From contig CAJYLQ010000037.1 in assembly GCA_913775975.1 (NCBI GenBank), positions 62,001 to 126,000 on the forward strand: a stretch of 64,000 nucleotides of DNA, written 5' to 3'. The DNA comes from an uncultured Sphingomonas sp. Its GTDB lineage: Bacteria > Pseudomonadota > Alphaproteobacteria > Sphingomonadales > Sphingomonadaceae. The notes below the pieces were generated by a model. That model saw only the letters and a list, made by a program, of their open reading frames with translations, ran no database searches and was not told where the DNA came from. This document shows positions 45,004 to 54,693 of the stretch, piece by piece (within the stretch, counting starts at the first letter, position 1; every line of letters starts with the position of its first letter). The position numbers and the translations under genes are program-made.

Positions 45004-46422
45004 GAGTACGCCATGTCGATCATCGGACCACGCAAGGCGCTGGGCAGCCATGCGCCAGAGGGACAGGCGCTCGCCAAGACGCTCAGCTGGCCGCACCTGA
45101 TCGCGCTAGGCGTCGGCGCGATCGTCGGCACCGGCATCTATACGCTGACCGGCGTCGGCGCGGACCGCGCGGGGCCCGCCGTGATCCTCGCCTTCGCGAT
45201 CGCCGGCGCGGTCTGCGCCTGCGCGGCGCTCGCCTATGCCGAGCTTGCGACGATGATCCCGGCGGCGGGCAGCGCCTATACCTTTAGCTATACAGCGCTG
45301 GGGGAGACGATCGCCTGGGTGGTCGGCTGGTCGCTGATCCTCGAATATTCGCTCGCCTGTTCGACCGTCGCGGTCGGCTGGTCCGGCTATCTGGTCGGCT
45401 GGATCCAGGCCGCGGGCGTCCATCTGCCCGCCGCATTGCTGTCCGGCCCGCATGGTGGCGGGATCATCAACCTGCCCGCCGTGCTCGTCGCGCTGGCGGT
45501 GATGGGGATGCTGGTCGCCGGCACGCGCGAAAGTGCGACGCTGAACATCATCCTCGTCATCATCAAGCTGGTGGCGCTGACGATCTTCGTCGCCTTCGCG
45601 TTGCCCGCCTTCGACGGCGCGAACCTGCATCCGTTCATGCCCTATGGCTTCGGATCGGAGCAGATCGGCGGCACGCAGCGCGGCGTGATGGCGGCGGCGG
45701 CGATCGTGTTCTTCGCCTTTTACGGCTTCGACGCGGTCGCGACCTCGGCGGAGGAGGCGAAGAATCCCGGCCGCGACCTGACGATCGGCATCGTCGGCTC
45801 GATGCTGCTGTGTACCGCCATCTACATGGCGGTCGCGGTCACGGCGATCGGCGCGCTGCCCTTCCGCCAGCTGGCCGATTCGGCGGAGCCGCTTGCGCTG
45901 GTGCTGCGGTCGCTGAACCAGCCGACCGCCGCGTGGCTGATCGCGCTGGCCGCCGTGATCGCGCTGCCGTCCGTCATCCTGGTGATGATGTACGGGCAGA
46001 GCCGCATCTTCTTCGTGATGGCGCGCGACGGCCTGCTGCCCGCGAAGCTGGCGAAGGTCAGTGCGCGTACCGGCGCACCGACGCGCATCACCGTGCTGAC
46101 CGGCCTGTCGATCGCACTGGTGGCCGGCTTCTTCCGGCTCGACGAGATCGCGGAGCTGGCGAATGCGGGGACGCTGATCGCCTTCGTTTCCGTGGGTGCG
46201 TGCCTGATGGTGCTGCGCCGTACCGCCCCGCAGGTCGAACGGCTGTTCCGCTGCCCGGCGCCCTATGTGGTCGGCACGGCGGCGATCCTGGGGTGCCTGT
46301 ACCTGCTCTGGAGCCTGCCGGCGACGACGCTGATCCGATTCTGCATCTGGAACCTGATCGGTCTGGCCGTCTATTTCGCCTACGGCCGCCGCGCGGCGAG
46401 TGCCCTGCGCGCACGGGCGTGA
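45004..46422 (+). CDS. APC-family amino acid permease
   Basis: [70 protein letters not shown]. Confidence 0.9.
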   Translation, partial: EYAMSIIGPRKALGSHAPEGQALAKTLSWPHLIALGVGAIVGTGIYTLTGVGADRAGPAVILAFAIAGAVCACAALAYAELATMIPAAGSAYTFSYTALGETIAWVVGWSLILEYSLACSTVAVGWSGYLVGWIQAAGVHLPAALLSGPHGGGIINLPAVLVALAVMGMLVAGTRESATLNIILVIIKLVALTIFVAFALPAFDGANLHPFMPYGFGSEQIGGTQRGVMAAAAIVFFAFYGFDAVATSAEEAKNPGRDLTIGIVGSMLLCTAIYMAVAVTAIGALPFRQLADSAEPLALVLRSLNQPTAAWLIALAAVIALPSVILVMMYGQSRIFFVMARDGLLPAKLAKVSARTGAPTRITVLTGLSIALVAGFFRLDEIAELANAGTLIAFVSVGACLMVLRRTAPQVERLFRCPAPYVVGTAAILGCLYLLWSLPATTLIRFCIWNLIGLAVYFAYGRRAASALRARA

Positions 46423-46490
46423 CGTCGGCGCGGGTGGTGCGCATATAACACTGGCGCACCGCCCCGCGCTTTGCTAACCGCACGGGCCAC

Positions 46491-46567
<77 letters not shown>

Positions 46568-46720
46568 GCAACAATCAAGTAAACGCCTGTATTTACGGGT
46601 TTTTTGTCTTGCTGCGGCTGACCGCTCCCTCTCCTACTCCCACATCCGATCGCGGCTACAGCCGAATGCAGGCGAACAACGCCGGTCAAATGATCTGTAG
46701 AAAGAGCCTTTCACGGTAGG

Positions 46721-46975
46721 TCAAAGGTTGAAATCTATCTGCTCGGGCCGAACGTACCGAGGTGCCACGACATAGCCCTCGGCTGCCAAACGGCGCAGCG
46801 ACTCCGCGTGCACCAGCCGGCGCCGGCCGATCTTCACGGTTGTGATCTCGCCGCCCGCGACCAGCTCGTAGAAGGACGTGCGACCAATGCCAATCATGGC
46901 GAGCGCCTCCTTCACCGTAACAGTGAGAGGGTGCGATATGGAATGGGTGCCAGCCGGCTCCCGGATGCTCTTCAT
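46721..46975 (-). CDS. Excisionase/AlpA-like helix-turn-helix protein
   Basis: LTVTVKEALAMIGIGRTSFYELVAGGEITTVKIGRRRLVHAESLRRLAAEG. Confidence 0.82.
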   Translation of the reverse strand: MKSIREPAGTHSISHPLTVTVKEALAMIGIGRTSFYELVAGGEITTVKIGRRRLVHAESLRRLAAEGYVVAPRYVRPEQIDFNL

Positions 46976-47371
46976 AAACCAGACTCCTAGCAGGGAGGCT
47001 GGTGGGCTCTTCGACACCTGCAACGTACGGGGGTTCGACCACGAAGAACAAGTAGCTTTGAGGCCTACAATCGGAGGCTACTTGATCCCGATCGACTACA
47101 AATTTTCTCCACCTCATCAACGGCTTAGCCAATGTGATCGGCTGGGATCAAAAAACTAGTCGCTTGGGATCGGGATGCCGAAGCGCGGAAAAGCGCCATT
47201 TTTCGCACGCGAAGCTTGCGTTCGGTGTGTATATTCCCGCCCGGTCAACCCGCGAAGCCTCGCCACGGTCGTGAGCGGGCTACGATGCGCTATCTGCTCC
47301 GGTGTGGACTGTCTCCGCCGTGAGGCGGCATCTTGTTTGAGCTATCTGCCGCGGATCAGAGTTGTCGCCTC

Positions 47372-47926
47372 ATGGCCCGTCAACTGAAGGTCTTCCGCAC
47401 ACCGATCGGCTTTCATGATGCGTACGTTGCGGCGTCGAGCCGGAAGGCTGCGCTGGAAGCTTGGGGAGCCGACGTGGATCTATTTGCTCGCGGTGCAGCC
47501 GAGCAGGTCACCGATCCGGGTTTGATGGAGGAGCCCCTAGCACAACCGGGTCGGGTGATCCGCAAAGTCCGCGGCACCATGGAGGAGCATCTTGCAGCAC
47601 TTCCCGATGCTCCGAAGCCGAAGCAATCTGCATCCGCTGTCGACGTAAAGCCGTCTCGCTCCGTCAAGAGCGCACCAAGCCATAAACCGAAGCCGCGGCC
47701 GAGCAGGTCGGCTCTGGATGAAGCGGAGACGGCTATCAGGGATGCCGATCAGCGGTTCGACGAGGAGCGCCGTGAACTAGCTGTGCGAGAGGCGGCGTTG
47801 GCGAAGGAACGTAGTGCGTTGGAAGCTGCACACGATCGGCAGATCCGTAAGCTGGACAATGAGCGGGTCGAACACGAGCAAGCGTACAGGGCCGATGTCG
47901 AGAAATGGATCGCCGAACAGGAATGA
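47372..47926 (+). CDS. Hypothetical protein with charged coiled-coil C-terminus
   Basis: 184-aa reading from ATG at 47372; EAETAIRDADQRFDEERRELAVREAALAKERSALEAAHDRQ heptad-like. Confidence 0.6.
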   Translation: MARQLKVFRTPIGFHDAYVAASSRKAALEAWGADVDLFARGAAEQVTDPGLMEEPLAQPGRVIRKVRGTMEEHLAALPDAPKPKQSASAVDVKPSRSVKSAPSHKPKPRPSRSALDEAETAIRDADQRFDEERRELAVREAALAKERSALEAAHDRQIRKLDNERVEHEQAYRADVEKWIAEQE

Positions 47927-47930
47927 TCCT

Positions 47931-48278
47931 TCATTGGCACTCCCCCATGCGATACCGACGCCAATATCGGTCCCACCGTACTGCCGCGCCAGCCGCAATC
48001 ACCGCGCAGGACAGTGACCGTCCGTCAGGCAAAGTGCATCGCGCTACGACCCGGCTGTAGCTACGTCCGGTAGGCTCGCATGTCAGCCGCTTGCCCAGCG
48101 TAAGACCTGACACGATACGGCGGCTCCGATCGGCAGCACTATCGTCGCAGCGATATTCGACGCGACGTGCAGCCGACCGACGACATGGCTCGGCCCTTTC
48201 GAAGTCTGGTGCTTGCACGCCAGCGACCCGGACGCGCTGCCCCGATCTGCACCATAGGGGACCGTCGCCATCGTGCAC
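47931..48278 (-). CDS. SNase-like (thermonuclease family) protein, possibly 5'-degenerate
   Basis: HDGDGPLWCRSGQRVRVAGVQAPDF and YSRVVARCTLPDGRSLSCAVIAAGAAVRWDRYWRRYRMG; no good ATG upstream. Confidence 0.6.
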   Translation of the reverse strand: MHDGDGPLWCRSGQRVRVAGVQAPDFERAEPCRRSAARRVEYRCDDSAADRSRRIVSGLTLGKRLTCEPTGRSYSRVVARCTLPDGRSLSCAVIAAGAAVRWDRYWRRYRMGECQ

Positions 48279-48424
48279 ATGGGTGACAATGCATACGAAG
48301 GGCGGGGCAGGGCGGCGGGCATCCTAGCGCCCTGCCACCAAATCTATGTTCTCACAATGTTCTTGCGAATCATTGTGGGCGGAGAATAGGCTAACAGCCG
48401 CCAAGCGATAGCGCTTCGACGATT

Positions 48425-48643
48425 ATGAGGTTTCTGATGGAGCACGATCTCCAGCTACGTGCGGCTTCGCGCGCGATTTATGACGCCTGCTATCCGTCAG
48501 AGGATTGGGCGCCGTGCCGCTTTGAGGAGGCAGAACGCTACGGCACGGTCCACTATAGGCAGGCCGTGGGCGCAGCGCAGGAAGCGCGGCGTGCGCTGTC
48601 GATGCCATTGCACGAGCAGCTCGCCTTTCCGGGTGCATCGTGA
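48425..48643 (+). CDS. Small hypothetical protein (72 aa)
   Basis: Compact ORF; stop overlaps the next GTG (GTGA). Confidence 0.5.
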   Translation: MRFLMEHDLQLRAASRAIYDACYPSEDWAPCRFEEAERYGTVHYRQAVGAAQEARRALSMPLHEQLAFPGAS

Positions 48644-48939
48644 CCTATCGCAAGGGCGAGCAGCCTGTGCGGGTTCACCTCGATCGTTTCAGCGATTCGC
48701 ACCCGGTGGCAGATATGATGACAACTGGTGACCAGTGGTTCAGAGCCTGGATGGTCTAGAAAGCAACGCCAGTCGCGCGGCTTTCCAAGCTGACCGGTAT
48801 ACCTGCCGCCCGTCTGTACACCATCCATCATGGCGAGCCCATTTCGCGCGCCGAACTTGATGCATTGGCACGGGCTTGGAGCACGACGGCCGGTGATCTG
48901 GAGCGCTCCATCGGCGATCCCGCACTGATCGAAGATTAA
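48640..48939 (+). pseudogene. Small HTH-like ORF interrupted by an in-frame TAG
   Basis: MTYRKGEQPVRVHLDRFSDSHPVADMMTTGDQWFRAWMV*KATPVARLSKLTGIPAARLYTIHHGEPISRAELDALARAWSTTAGDLERSIGDPALIED*. Confidence 0.6.
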
Positions 48940-48940
48940 G

Positions 48941-49270
48941 GTGGCCGAGGACGATCGCACGCACATCGGCGAACGACTCCGCTGCCTTCAGCATTGTGCC
49001 CTACACAGGCGAACGATCAAGCTGACGTGCCCCGCTTGCCGAAAGGAACGGCGTTACGATGCCGTCGCGCTGTGGTGGATGTTCGAGCGCAAACGCTGGG
49101 ATGATCGGCTGCCGGCAGCATATCTTCGGTTCCATTGCGCTGCCTGCATGGCGTCAGGACGGAAGGTGAGGCCGCGGGGAAAGATCACTCGCGACGCGCC
49201 CGATGATGACCAGCCACCGTACCCAGATCAGGCGACATGGCGGCGCTTGGTGTCGCGCTATCGATCGTGA
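48941..49270 (+). CDS. Small zinc-ribbon-like hypothetical protein
   Basis: LTCPACRKERRYDAV...LRFHCAACMASGRKVRP: two CxxC knuckles; GTG start. Confidence 0.6.
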   Translation: MAEDDRTHIGERLRCLQHCALHRRTIKLTCPACRKERRYDAVALWWMFERKRWDDRLPAAYLRFHCAACMASGRKVRPRGKITRDAPDDDQPPYPDQATWRRLVSRYRS

Positions 49271-49335
49271 TGGTTGCCTTAGGCTCGACCCGCCATCGAG
49301 AATGTCCGGGGTTGGTGGAAGGCAGTCGACGACCA

Positions 49336-49797
49336 TCAACAGGCTGGCGGCTGCATAAGCTCTATCGTGACATGATCGGGCCCTGAAACGTAGGCCACGA
49401 AGGTCCCCTTCCTTGGACCCCCCGTAATAGGTAGCGGCCTGCCCTTTGCTTTCCATCCTGCCGCCTCGACGCGGGCAATGGCGGCGTTCATGTCCTTCAC
49501 GGTCAGAGCTAGGTGGGCGGCTCCGATCGATCCCGCGCTATCGGGTACGCTCCCGTTCTGGAAGCCGTTCGAATACTGTAACAGTTCGACCATGTAGCCG
49601 TCGGGTGCCACGACGATTGCCGTCTTGACACTCGGATCAACGGCGCCAGTCACCTGATGCAGGAAGTCGCCACCCATCTCCGATTGACGCTCCAGCGTGA
49701 AACCGAGCGCTTCCGTCCAAAATTGGATGGCTGCGTCCAAAGACGAAACAGCGAAGCCTGTGTGGTCGACGGTAGATACGTTTACGGCATCGGTCAT
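49336..49797 (-). CDS. VOC-superfamily (glyoxalase-like) protein
   Basis: VDHTGFAVSSLDAAIQFWTEALGFTLERQ...AHLALTVKDMNAAIARVEAAG...FVAYVSGPDHVTIELMQ. Confidence 0.88.
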   Translation of the reverse strand: MTDAVNVSTVDHTGFAVSSLDAAIQFWTEALGFTLERQSEMGGDFLHQVTGAVDPSVKTAIVVAPDGYMVELLQYSNGFQNGSVPDSAGSIGAAHLALTVKDMNAAIARVEAAGWKAKGRPLPITGGPRKGTFVAYVSGPDHVTIELMQPPAC

Positions 49798-49885
49798 GGA
49801 CGGAAATGTGCGGCCGATCCAGATTGTCCGCAAGCGGACGATTCCCACCATTGTGGATGCCCCTCTTCGGTGACATTTCAGAGGC

Positions 49886-50482
49886 ATGTGCAACCTCTAC
49901 CGCCTGCCGACAGATAGATGGGAGCTTGCAGCCGCGTTTGACGCCGCGGATGAAGCCGGCACCGATCTCGCAAAGGATTATGTGTCACCCGGCCGTCCTG
50001 GTTTCACGGTCACCAGTACCGACACGGGACGCCAACTTCGAACGATGCGCTGGGGCTTCCCTCCTCCCGCGAATGTCCGCAGTCCCGTGGTCAACGTGCG
50101 GAACTATGCCAGCCCATTCTGGCGATCGGCGTTGAAGAATCCGGAACGTCGTTGCTTGGTGCTGGTAACGAGCTTTCAGGAGTGGAGCGCCGACCCAGAT
50201 CCCTTCACGGGCAAGAAGCGGCCACATTGGTTTTCGGTGCCGTCGCGGCCGATCTTCTCATTCGCTGGCGTATGGCGCCCTACAGAGACAGGGCCAGCCT
50301 ATGCGTTTCTGACCACGGGGTATGAAGGCAACCCCGCCGCGCATCTCGTCGGCGCCGTCCATCCGAAGGCTATTCCCGTCATCCCCCACGACGAGGATCA
50401 GGATCGCTGGTTACACGCTCCGGTTGAGGAGGCCCTGACGCTCGCCACGCCATATCCATCACAACTAATGCGGGTCGATTAG
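49886..50482 (+). CDS. SOS response-associated peptidase (SRAP/YedK/HMCES family)
   Basis: Starts MC (catalytic Cys2); RTMRWGFPPP, VNVRNYASPFW, CLVLVTSFQEWS, VHPKAIPVIP. Confidence 0.9.
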   Translation: MCNLYRLPTDRWELAAAFDAADEAGTDLAKDYVSPGRPGFTVTSTDTGRQLRTMRWGFPPPANVRSPVVNVRNYASPFWRSALKNPERRCLVLVTSFQEWSADPDPFTGKKRPHWFSVPSRPIFSFAGVWRPTETGPAYAFLTTGYEGNPAAHLVGAVHPKAIPVIPHDEDQDRWLHAPVEEALTLATPYPSQLMRVD

Positions 50483-50491
50483 GCCAACCTT

Positions 50492-50770
50492 TTACACGCC
50501 GTAGCGTTTTTTGCCGCCGCTGGTGATGCAATACCGGCCGCCGCGCGGCCCAACGCAGACATTGCCGCCGTTGCAAGGACACTCGCCACTGTCGCTAGTC
50601 CCGCGGCTTCCGTAATAGCTCCGTGGATAGGACGCCCGACGCGCCGGCTTCGCGAACAAGCTTCTAGCGGACCGATACGAACGGCCACCACGCCCCCGCG
50701 CATCAGCGGAATCGGGAGCGACGGAGCCCAGCAATATTGTCGCGATGGCGCTGGCAAGAAATAGCTTCAT
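50492..50770 (-). CDS. Small secreted Cys/Gly-rich hypothetical protein
   Basis: Signal-like MKLFLASAIATILLGSVAPDSADA then GECPCNGGNVCVGPRGGRYCITSGGKKRYGV. Confidence 0.65.
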   Translation of the reverse strand: MKLFLASAIATILLGSVAPDSADARGRGGRSYRSARSLFAKPARRASYPRSYYGSRGTSDSGECPCNGGNVCVGPRGGRYCITSGGKKRYGV

Positions 50771-51032
50771 GTAATCCCCCGGTTTTTCGATCGTCTAGTG
50801 TGAAACGTCCGACAGCGCAGTCGCCAACGTATCCGAAATGGTTGGGCTGCCTCTGGGGGCGTCCGGTATTTTCATCACGATAGCTGCGGCTTTCTGCGTT
50901 TTCGGCTTCTCCCCGTTGAAGCTCACCAGGCGGTCACGTCGATGCCGAGTTGTCATGAACAAGTTGCCATTTGACCGCCGCTGAAGATGGCATAGCCTTC
51001 AGACTCCTGACGATCGCCAAGGAGGATGAAGG

Positions 51033-51233
51033 ATGCGTGGATTCGTTACGGCAGGGTGCGCTCTACTCATGCTGGCGGGCGTGCCGTCTGTAGCTGGAGC
51101 GGCCCCCTGCAAGGACGCCAAGACTGGCAAGTTCATCAAGTGTCCGGACAAGGCACCAGCCAAGCCGGTGCGGTGCAAGGATGCGAAGGGCAAGTTTGCT
51201 AAATGTGGGACGCCCGGAGCCAAGCCCGCTTAA
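51033..51233 (+). CDS. Small secreted protein with duplicated CKDAKxGKFxKC motif
   Basis: Signal peptide; PCKDAKTGKFIKCPDKAPAKPVRCKDAKGKFAKCG. Confidence 0.65.
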   Translation: MRGFVTAGCALLMLAGVPSVAGAAPCKDAKTGKFIKCPDKAPAKPVRCKDAKGKFAKCGTPGAKPA

Positions 51234-51287
51234 ACTAAGACGGCAGCAGGTGGTGCGCGCCAGAGACCACCTCCTGCCGGTTCAATA

Positions 51288-51491
51288 TCAGATTGTGCCG
51301 CTGTGCTTCTCGATCGCGGCCAGCACGTCGTCCTCCGTCCAAGGCCCCTGATTGCCTTGGACAGCGTCTAGCGCGGCAGAGAGGTGGATGGAGGCGACAT
51401 GGGCGCCGATCCGATCCGCCATCGCAAGAGCGTCGATGATGGCCGCCTCCAGGGCGGGGCCTTCCGGACCATGCCTCAGACTGTTGCTCAT
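51288..51491 (-). CDS. Small hypothetical protein
   Basis: MSNSLRHGPEGPALEAAIIDALAMADRIGAHVASIHLSAALDAVQGN. Confidence 0.5.
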   Translation of the reverse strand: MSNSLRHGPEGPALEAAIIDALAMADRIGAHVASIHLSAALDAVQGNQGPWTEDDVLAAIEKHSGTI

Positions 51492-51547
51492 TACAGAGGC
51501 ACCTACCGGGGATGCGCACAGCTTTAAACCTGTATTAAACATCCGGA

Positions 51548-52057
51548 ATGGAACGTTCTGCCTACGATTCTCTGACGCCACGAGAAAAGGACTGCCTCAG
51601 GCTCGTTGCCCAGGGGCTCGAGACGAAGCAGATCGCGGCGACCCTGACCGTAGGCGGCGGTGAAGCAGGCGATCCGCCAAGGCGGCCGACGCCGGATACT
51701 GTCGACGGCTACATAAAGTCCGCCATGCGCAAGCTGGGTGTCAGCCGGCGCCGTGATGCAGCGCGCATCCTCATGGAAACGGAGAACACTGCCCCCCAAT
51801 GGCTGGGGGTCCAGCCGAAGGGGGCAGACCGAGAACCCCCACCACCGCCAGCACCCACCTCAACGCCGAACCAGGGCATGCGCTTCCTGCTTCCCTTTCG
51901 GCGCCGGGATGAGGTGAACAATGAACTCGGCATAGCGACCCGATTGCTCTGGATACCGATGCTCGCGGTTGGGCTCGCCATCGGTTTCGGAATGCTGACA
52001 AGCGGGCTTAAGGTGGCTGTCGATCTGATCGGGTCGACAAAGCTCCTATCACACTGA
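51548..52057 (+). CDS. LuxR-type HTH protein with a C-terminal transmembrane segment
   Basis: LTPREKDCLRLVAQGLETKQIAATL...TVDGYIKSAMRKLGVSRRRDAARIL; TM WIPMLAVGLAIGFGMLTSGL. Confidence 0.85.
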   Translation: MERSAYDSLTPREKDCLRLVAQGLETKQIAATLTVGGGEAGDPPRRPTPDTVDGYIKSAMRKLGVSRRRDAARILMETENTAPQWLGVQPKGADREPPPPPAPTSTPNQGMRFLLPFRRRDEVNNELGIATRLLWIPMLAVGLAIGFGMLTSGLKVAVDLIGSTKLLSH

Positions 52058-52093
52058 CCGATCAGGGGCGCCCAAAGGGGCGGACGGTTCGAC

Positions 52094-52456
52094 ATGACGA
52101 CTGCGAACGATAGCAACCACATCAACGTCATTCCCTCGCTTCTTCGCGAATTCGAGCAGAAGCTGGCGCACGCATATGCTGCGTTCGGAGATCTCGCTGG
52201 CGCCCTGCCGCGAGCTCGCGCAGAGGCAGACATTCCGCAGGTCGTCGGCCACTCGGTTATCACAGCGACCACGGAGGCCGGCCTTGCCGTCAGTACGGCA
52301 ATGGCGCGCATTGCGGGCGTGCATAAGCAGCTGGAAAAGGTGGCGAAGCATTATGGCATTGAGCACGCGGCCGGCGATGTTCGGCCGAAGCCGACGGATC
52401 CTTTCACGTCAGCAGAGCTGCTCATTGCCAGCGTCGAGCAACGGGACGCCGCGTGA
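52094..52456 (+). CDS. Hypothetical helical protein
   Basis: 120-aa ORF, overlaps the next gene. Confidence 0.6.
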   Translation: MTTANDSNHINVIPSLLREFEQKLAHAYAAFGDLAGALPRARAEADIPQVVGHSVITATTEAGLAVSTAMARIAGVHKQLEKVAKHYGIEHAAGDVRPKPTDPFTSAELLIASVEQRDAA

Positions 52457-52902
52457 TCCACATCATCGTGTATTTCGTGCTGTTGGCGCTCACGTGCGGG
52501 TACTCACTAGCGGCCGGAGGTCAGCCTGAGCGGCTGGCCTCCATCGCGTTGGCGATTGCTGTCGTGGCGACATACTTCCTGCCGTTTGATCCGAGCGGCA
52601 GCTTCAGATCTGTTGAAGTCGCGGAGTTGCTGATCGACTTAGCGCTACTGCTCGCGTTCGTCGCGATCTCGGCTTTCGCCAATCGCTTCTGGCCAACATG
52701 GCTTGCAGCACTGCACCTCGTTAGCGTCGGCATCCATGGCGTGAAGGGGTACGAGCCTGATTTACTGCCCACGATCTACGCCGCCGCAATCGGCAAATCG
52801 CAATACGGGCTCCTGATGATCCTGGCTGCCGGCGTGTACCGGCATACGGCACGGATTGCTCGATACGGTAAGGATAAGGACTGGTCGTGGGGAGCGGTAT
52901 GA
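52453..52902 (+). CDS. Small integral membrane protein
   Basis: Several hydrophobic helices; overlaps neighbours on both sides. Confidence 0.65.
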   Translation: MIHIIVYFVLLALTCGYSLAAGGQPERLASIALAIAVVATYFLPFDPSGSFRSVEVAELLIDLALLLAFVAISAFANRFWPTWLAALHLVSVGIHGVKGYEPDLLPTIYAAAIGKSQYGLLMILAAGVYRHTARIARYGKDKDWSWGAV

Positions 52903-53255
52903 CCCAGGTTCTTGAACCCGGTGCCGGCGCCCAGCAGGCGAAGGCAATGAACCTTATCGCACAGCGTCAGCTGCGTACGAAGGTATTCGCGGAAAGCGTG
53001 AATTACATCGGCGAAGCGGGCTGGTACATGTTGCTTGATCTCTATGTCGCATCCACTGCCGGAAAGTATGTGTCGGTCAGCAGCGCATGCTGGGCGTCTT
53101 TCTCACCGCCGACAACGGCGCTGCGGCATCTGGAGCAGCTTAGCCGTGACGGGCTCGTCGAGAGTAGCTCCGATTCGAAAGATGCCCGCCGCCGGATGGT
53201 CAAGCTGACGAGGCGGGGGAAGGAGTTGATGGCGAACTACTTGGACGCAATATGA
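52899..53255 (+). CDS. MarR-like winged-helix regulator
   Basis: SVSSACWASFSPPTTALRHLEQLSRDGLVESSSDSKDARRRMVKLTRRGKELM. Confidence 0.8.
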   Translation: MTQVLEPGAGAQQAKAMNLIAQRQLRTKVFAESVNYIGEAGWYMLLDLYVASTAGKYVSVSSACWASFSPPTTALRHLEQLSRDGLVESSSDSKDARRRMVKLTRRGKELMANYLDAI

Positions 53256-53496
53256 CTTGTAGGCCTGAGCTCGTGCCACGCTGCGAGCTTCAGGTCATTC
53301 TGTTCACGGCACCTTTCGCTTTTTCTTAGCCTGTCCATTTTTGCGCGCTCTCTCGCTGCGGAATCGAGCGCGCTCCAGTTCCCAACCCTCTTCCCAATCG
53401 GCTGCGCCGCGCGAGAGCTGCGTCTCTCCCGCCGAGATATGTGTTCGCTGCCCCAGCAATCGAGATGCCGCGATTTGCAGGGATCCTGCGATCATA

Positions 53497-53880
53497 TCAT
53501 CGACGGCGTAGCGGCGGCAGGTCATCCACCTTGAAGCCGGGCGGTAGCGGCGGGAGCGATCCCCGGCCGCGACGCGAAGGCTTGGCCGGCGCGCCGAACA
53601 GGGCAGTTGGAGCTTCCTTGCGCGCATCCTTCATCAGATCCCCGACAGCTTCCTGCCGATCCTCGCGCGACATCGCGCGCCAGTCACCAGTCTGCACCAG
53701 CTCGTCTAGCCGCGGGTTGGCGATCCGCCCCGTCGCTTCCTGATAGCGATCGTGTTCGACATCGGTCAGTTCGCGGTCGCCGATCTTGCGCTGCGGCTTC
53801 CCTTCTTTCAAAGCATTCCTAAGATTAGCTCGCTTGCGCAACGACTGATCGATTTTCGGCAAATGCGGCAAATTACGTGC
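53497..53880 (-). pseudogene. C-terminal remnant of a larger (phage-like?) protein
   Basis: IGDRELTDVEHDRYQEATGRIANPRLDELVQTGDWRAMSREDRQEAVGDLMKDARKEA is tail-like; upstream part of the ORF is antisense to the 53890 gene. Confidence 0.4.
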
Positions 53881-53889
53881 AATCTGGGG

Positions 53890-54597
53890 ATGAACATGCC
53901 TGATCTTAAAGTGATCCAGCTTCTGCGACCTGATAAGGCAATCGCTGAAATCATTCACTACGCAGGGAGTGAAGTCGCAGCCAAACAAATCCTCATCGAC
54001 GGGCTACGAAGCGGCAAGCTTAATCTGACTGCTCGACATGCATGGGTGACAAATACCGGTGATGTCCGTGATGAATGGGTGCCACGCCAACACGGTGACT
54101 TTCCGTATCAAGAGAATGCCCTCGTCGAATCATCGAATTTTCGTGAGAGCCCCCGGTGGCCGGAAGAGACAAACCACTGGCGTTGGGAGAAGGGAGAATT
54201 CGTCATTTTTCTTGAGGAGGATCTGGAAGGTTGGGGGCGTTTCCACCGTATCTACATGAAAGATGTCGCATTTTATCGCGAAGAGGTTCTGAGTCTGGTG
54301 GGCCGCTCTAAACGAGGTGGAGGGCCAAAGTCTGATCGTGAGCGCTGGGCTATGTTTTGGATCAACGTGCTCTGGGACTTCAGCGACGGCTTTGATTGGA
54401 CGCAATTCGGAAGCCCGTACGAGCTGAAGCAAGCCTTCCTCAGTGCCAACGAGGATGCCGCAAACGAGCCTGGTGCACGTGGCAAAAAGACTATGTTTGC
54501 AGATAGTAACATCGATTTTGCCGTCGAGTTGGCATGGAAGCACCTAGTTAAGCGCGCAGCTCGCGAATCGATCAAGGAGCGCCTCGACCTGAGTTAG
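53890..54597 (+). CDS. Hypothetical protein
   Basis: 235-aa reading MNMPDLKVIQLLRPDKAIAEIIHYAGSEVAAKQILIDGL...; locally lower GC. Confidence 0.6.
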   Translation: MNMPDLKVIQLLRPDKAIAEIIHYAGSEVAAKQILIDGLRSGKLNLTARHAWVTNTGDVRDEWVPRQHGDFPYQENALVESSNFRESPRWPEETNHWRWEKGEFVIFLEEDLEGWGRFHRIYMKDVAFYREEVLSLVGRSKRGGGPKSDRERWAMFWINVLWDFSDGFDWTQFGSPYELKQAFLSANEDAANEPGARGKKTMFADSNIDFAVELAWKHLVKRAARESIKERLDLS

Positions 54598-54641
54598 TGG
54601 GAGTTGCTGATACCTTGTTCGCGGCCGTTCGCCTCAAACCG

Positions 54642-54684
54642 TCCTCACCCGCTGCCTACCAGGCACTCGAGCAGCGGGTGAGGA
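54642..54684. promoter_or_regulatory. Perfect 14-bp inverted repeat with 15-nt loop over the RBS of the HTH gene
   Basis: TCCTCACCCGCTGC-(ctaccaggcactcga)-GCAGCGGGTGAGGA. Confidence 0.8.
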
Positions 54685-54693
54685 GAATGAGAG

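Noticed and set aside
46577-46610. Intrinsic terminator or attachment-site copy just after tRNA-Arg (cgcctgtatttacgggtttttt)
   Set aside because: The stem is imperfect and no second copy of the tRNA 3' end was found by eye; not enough to call.
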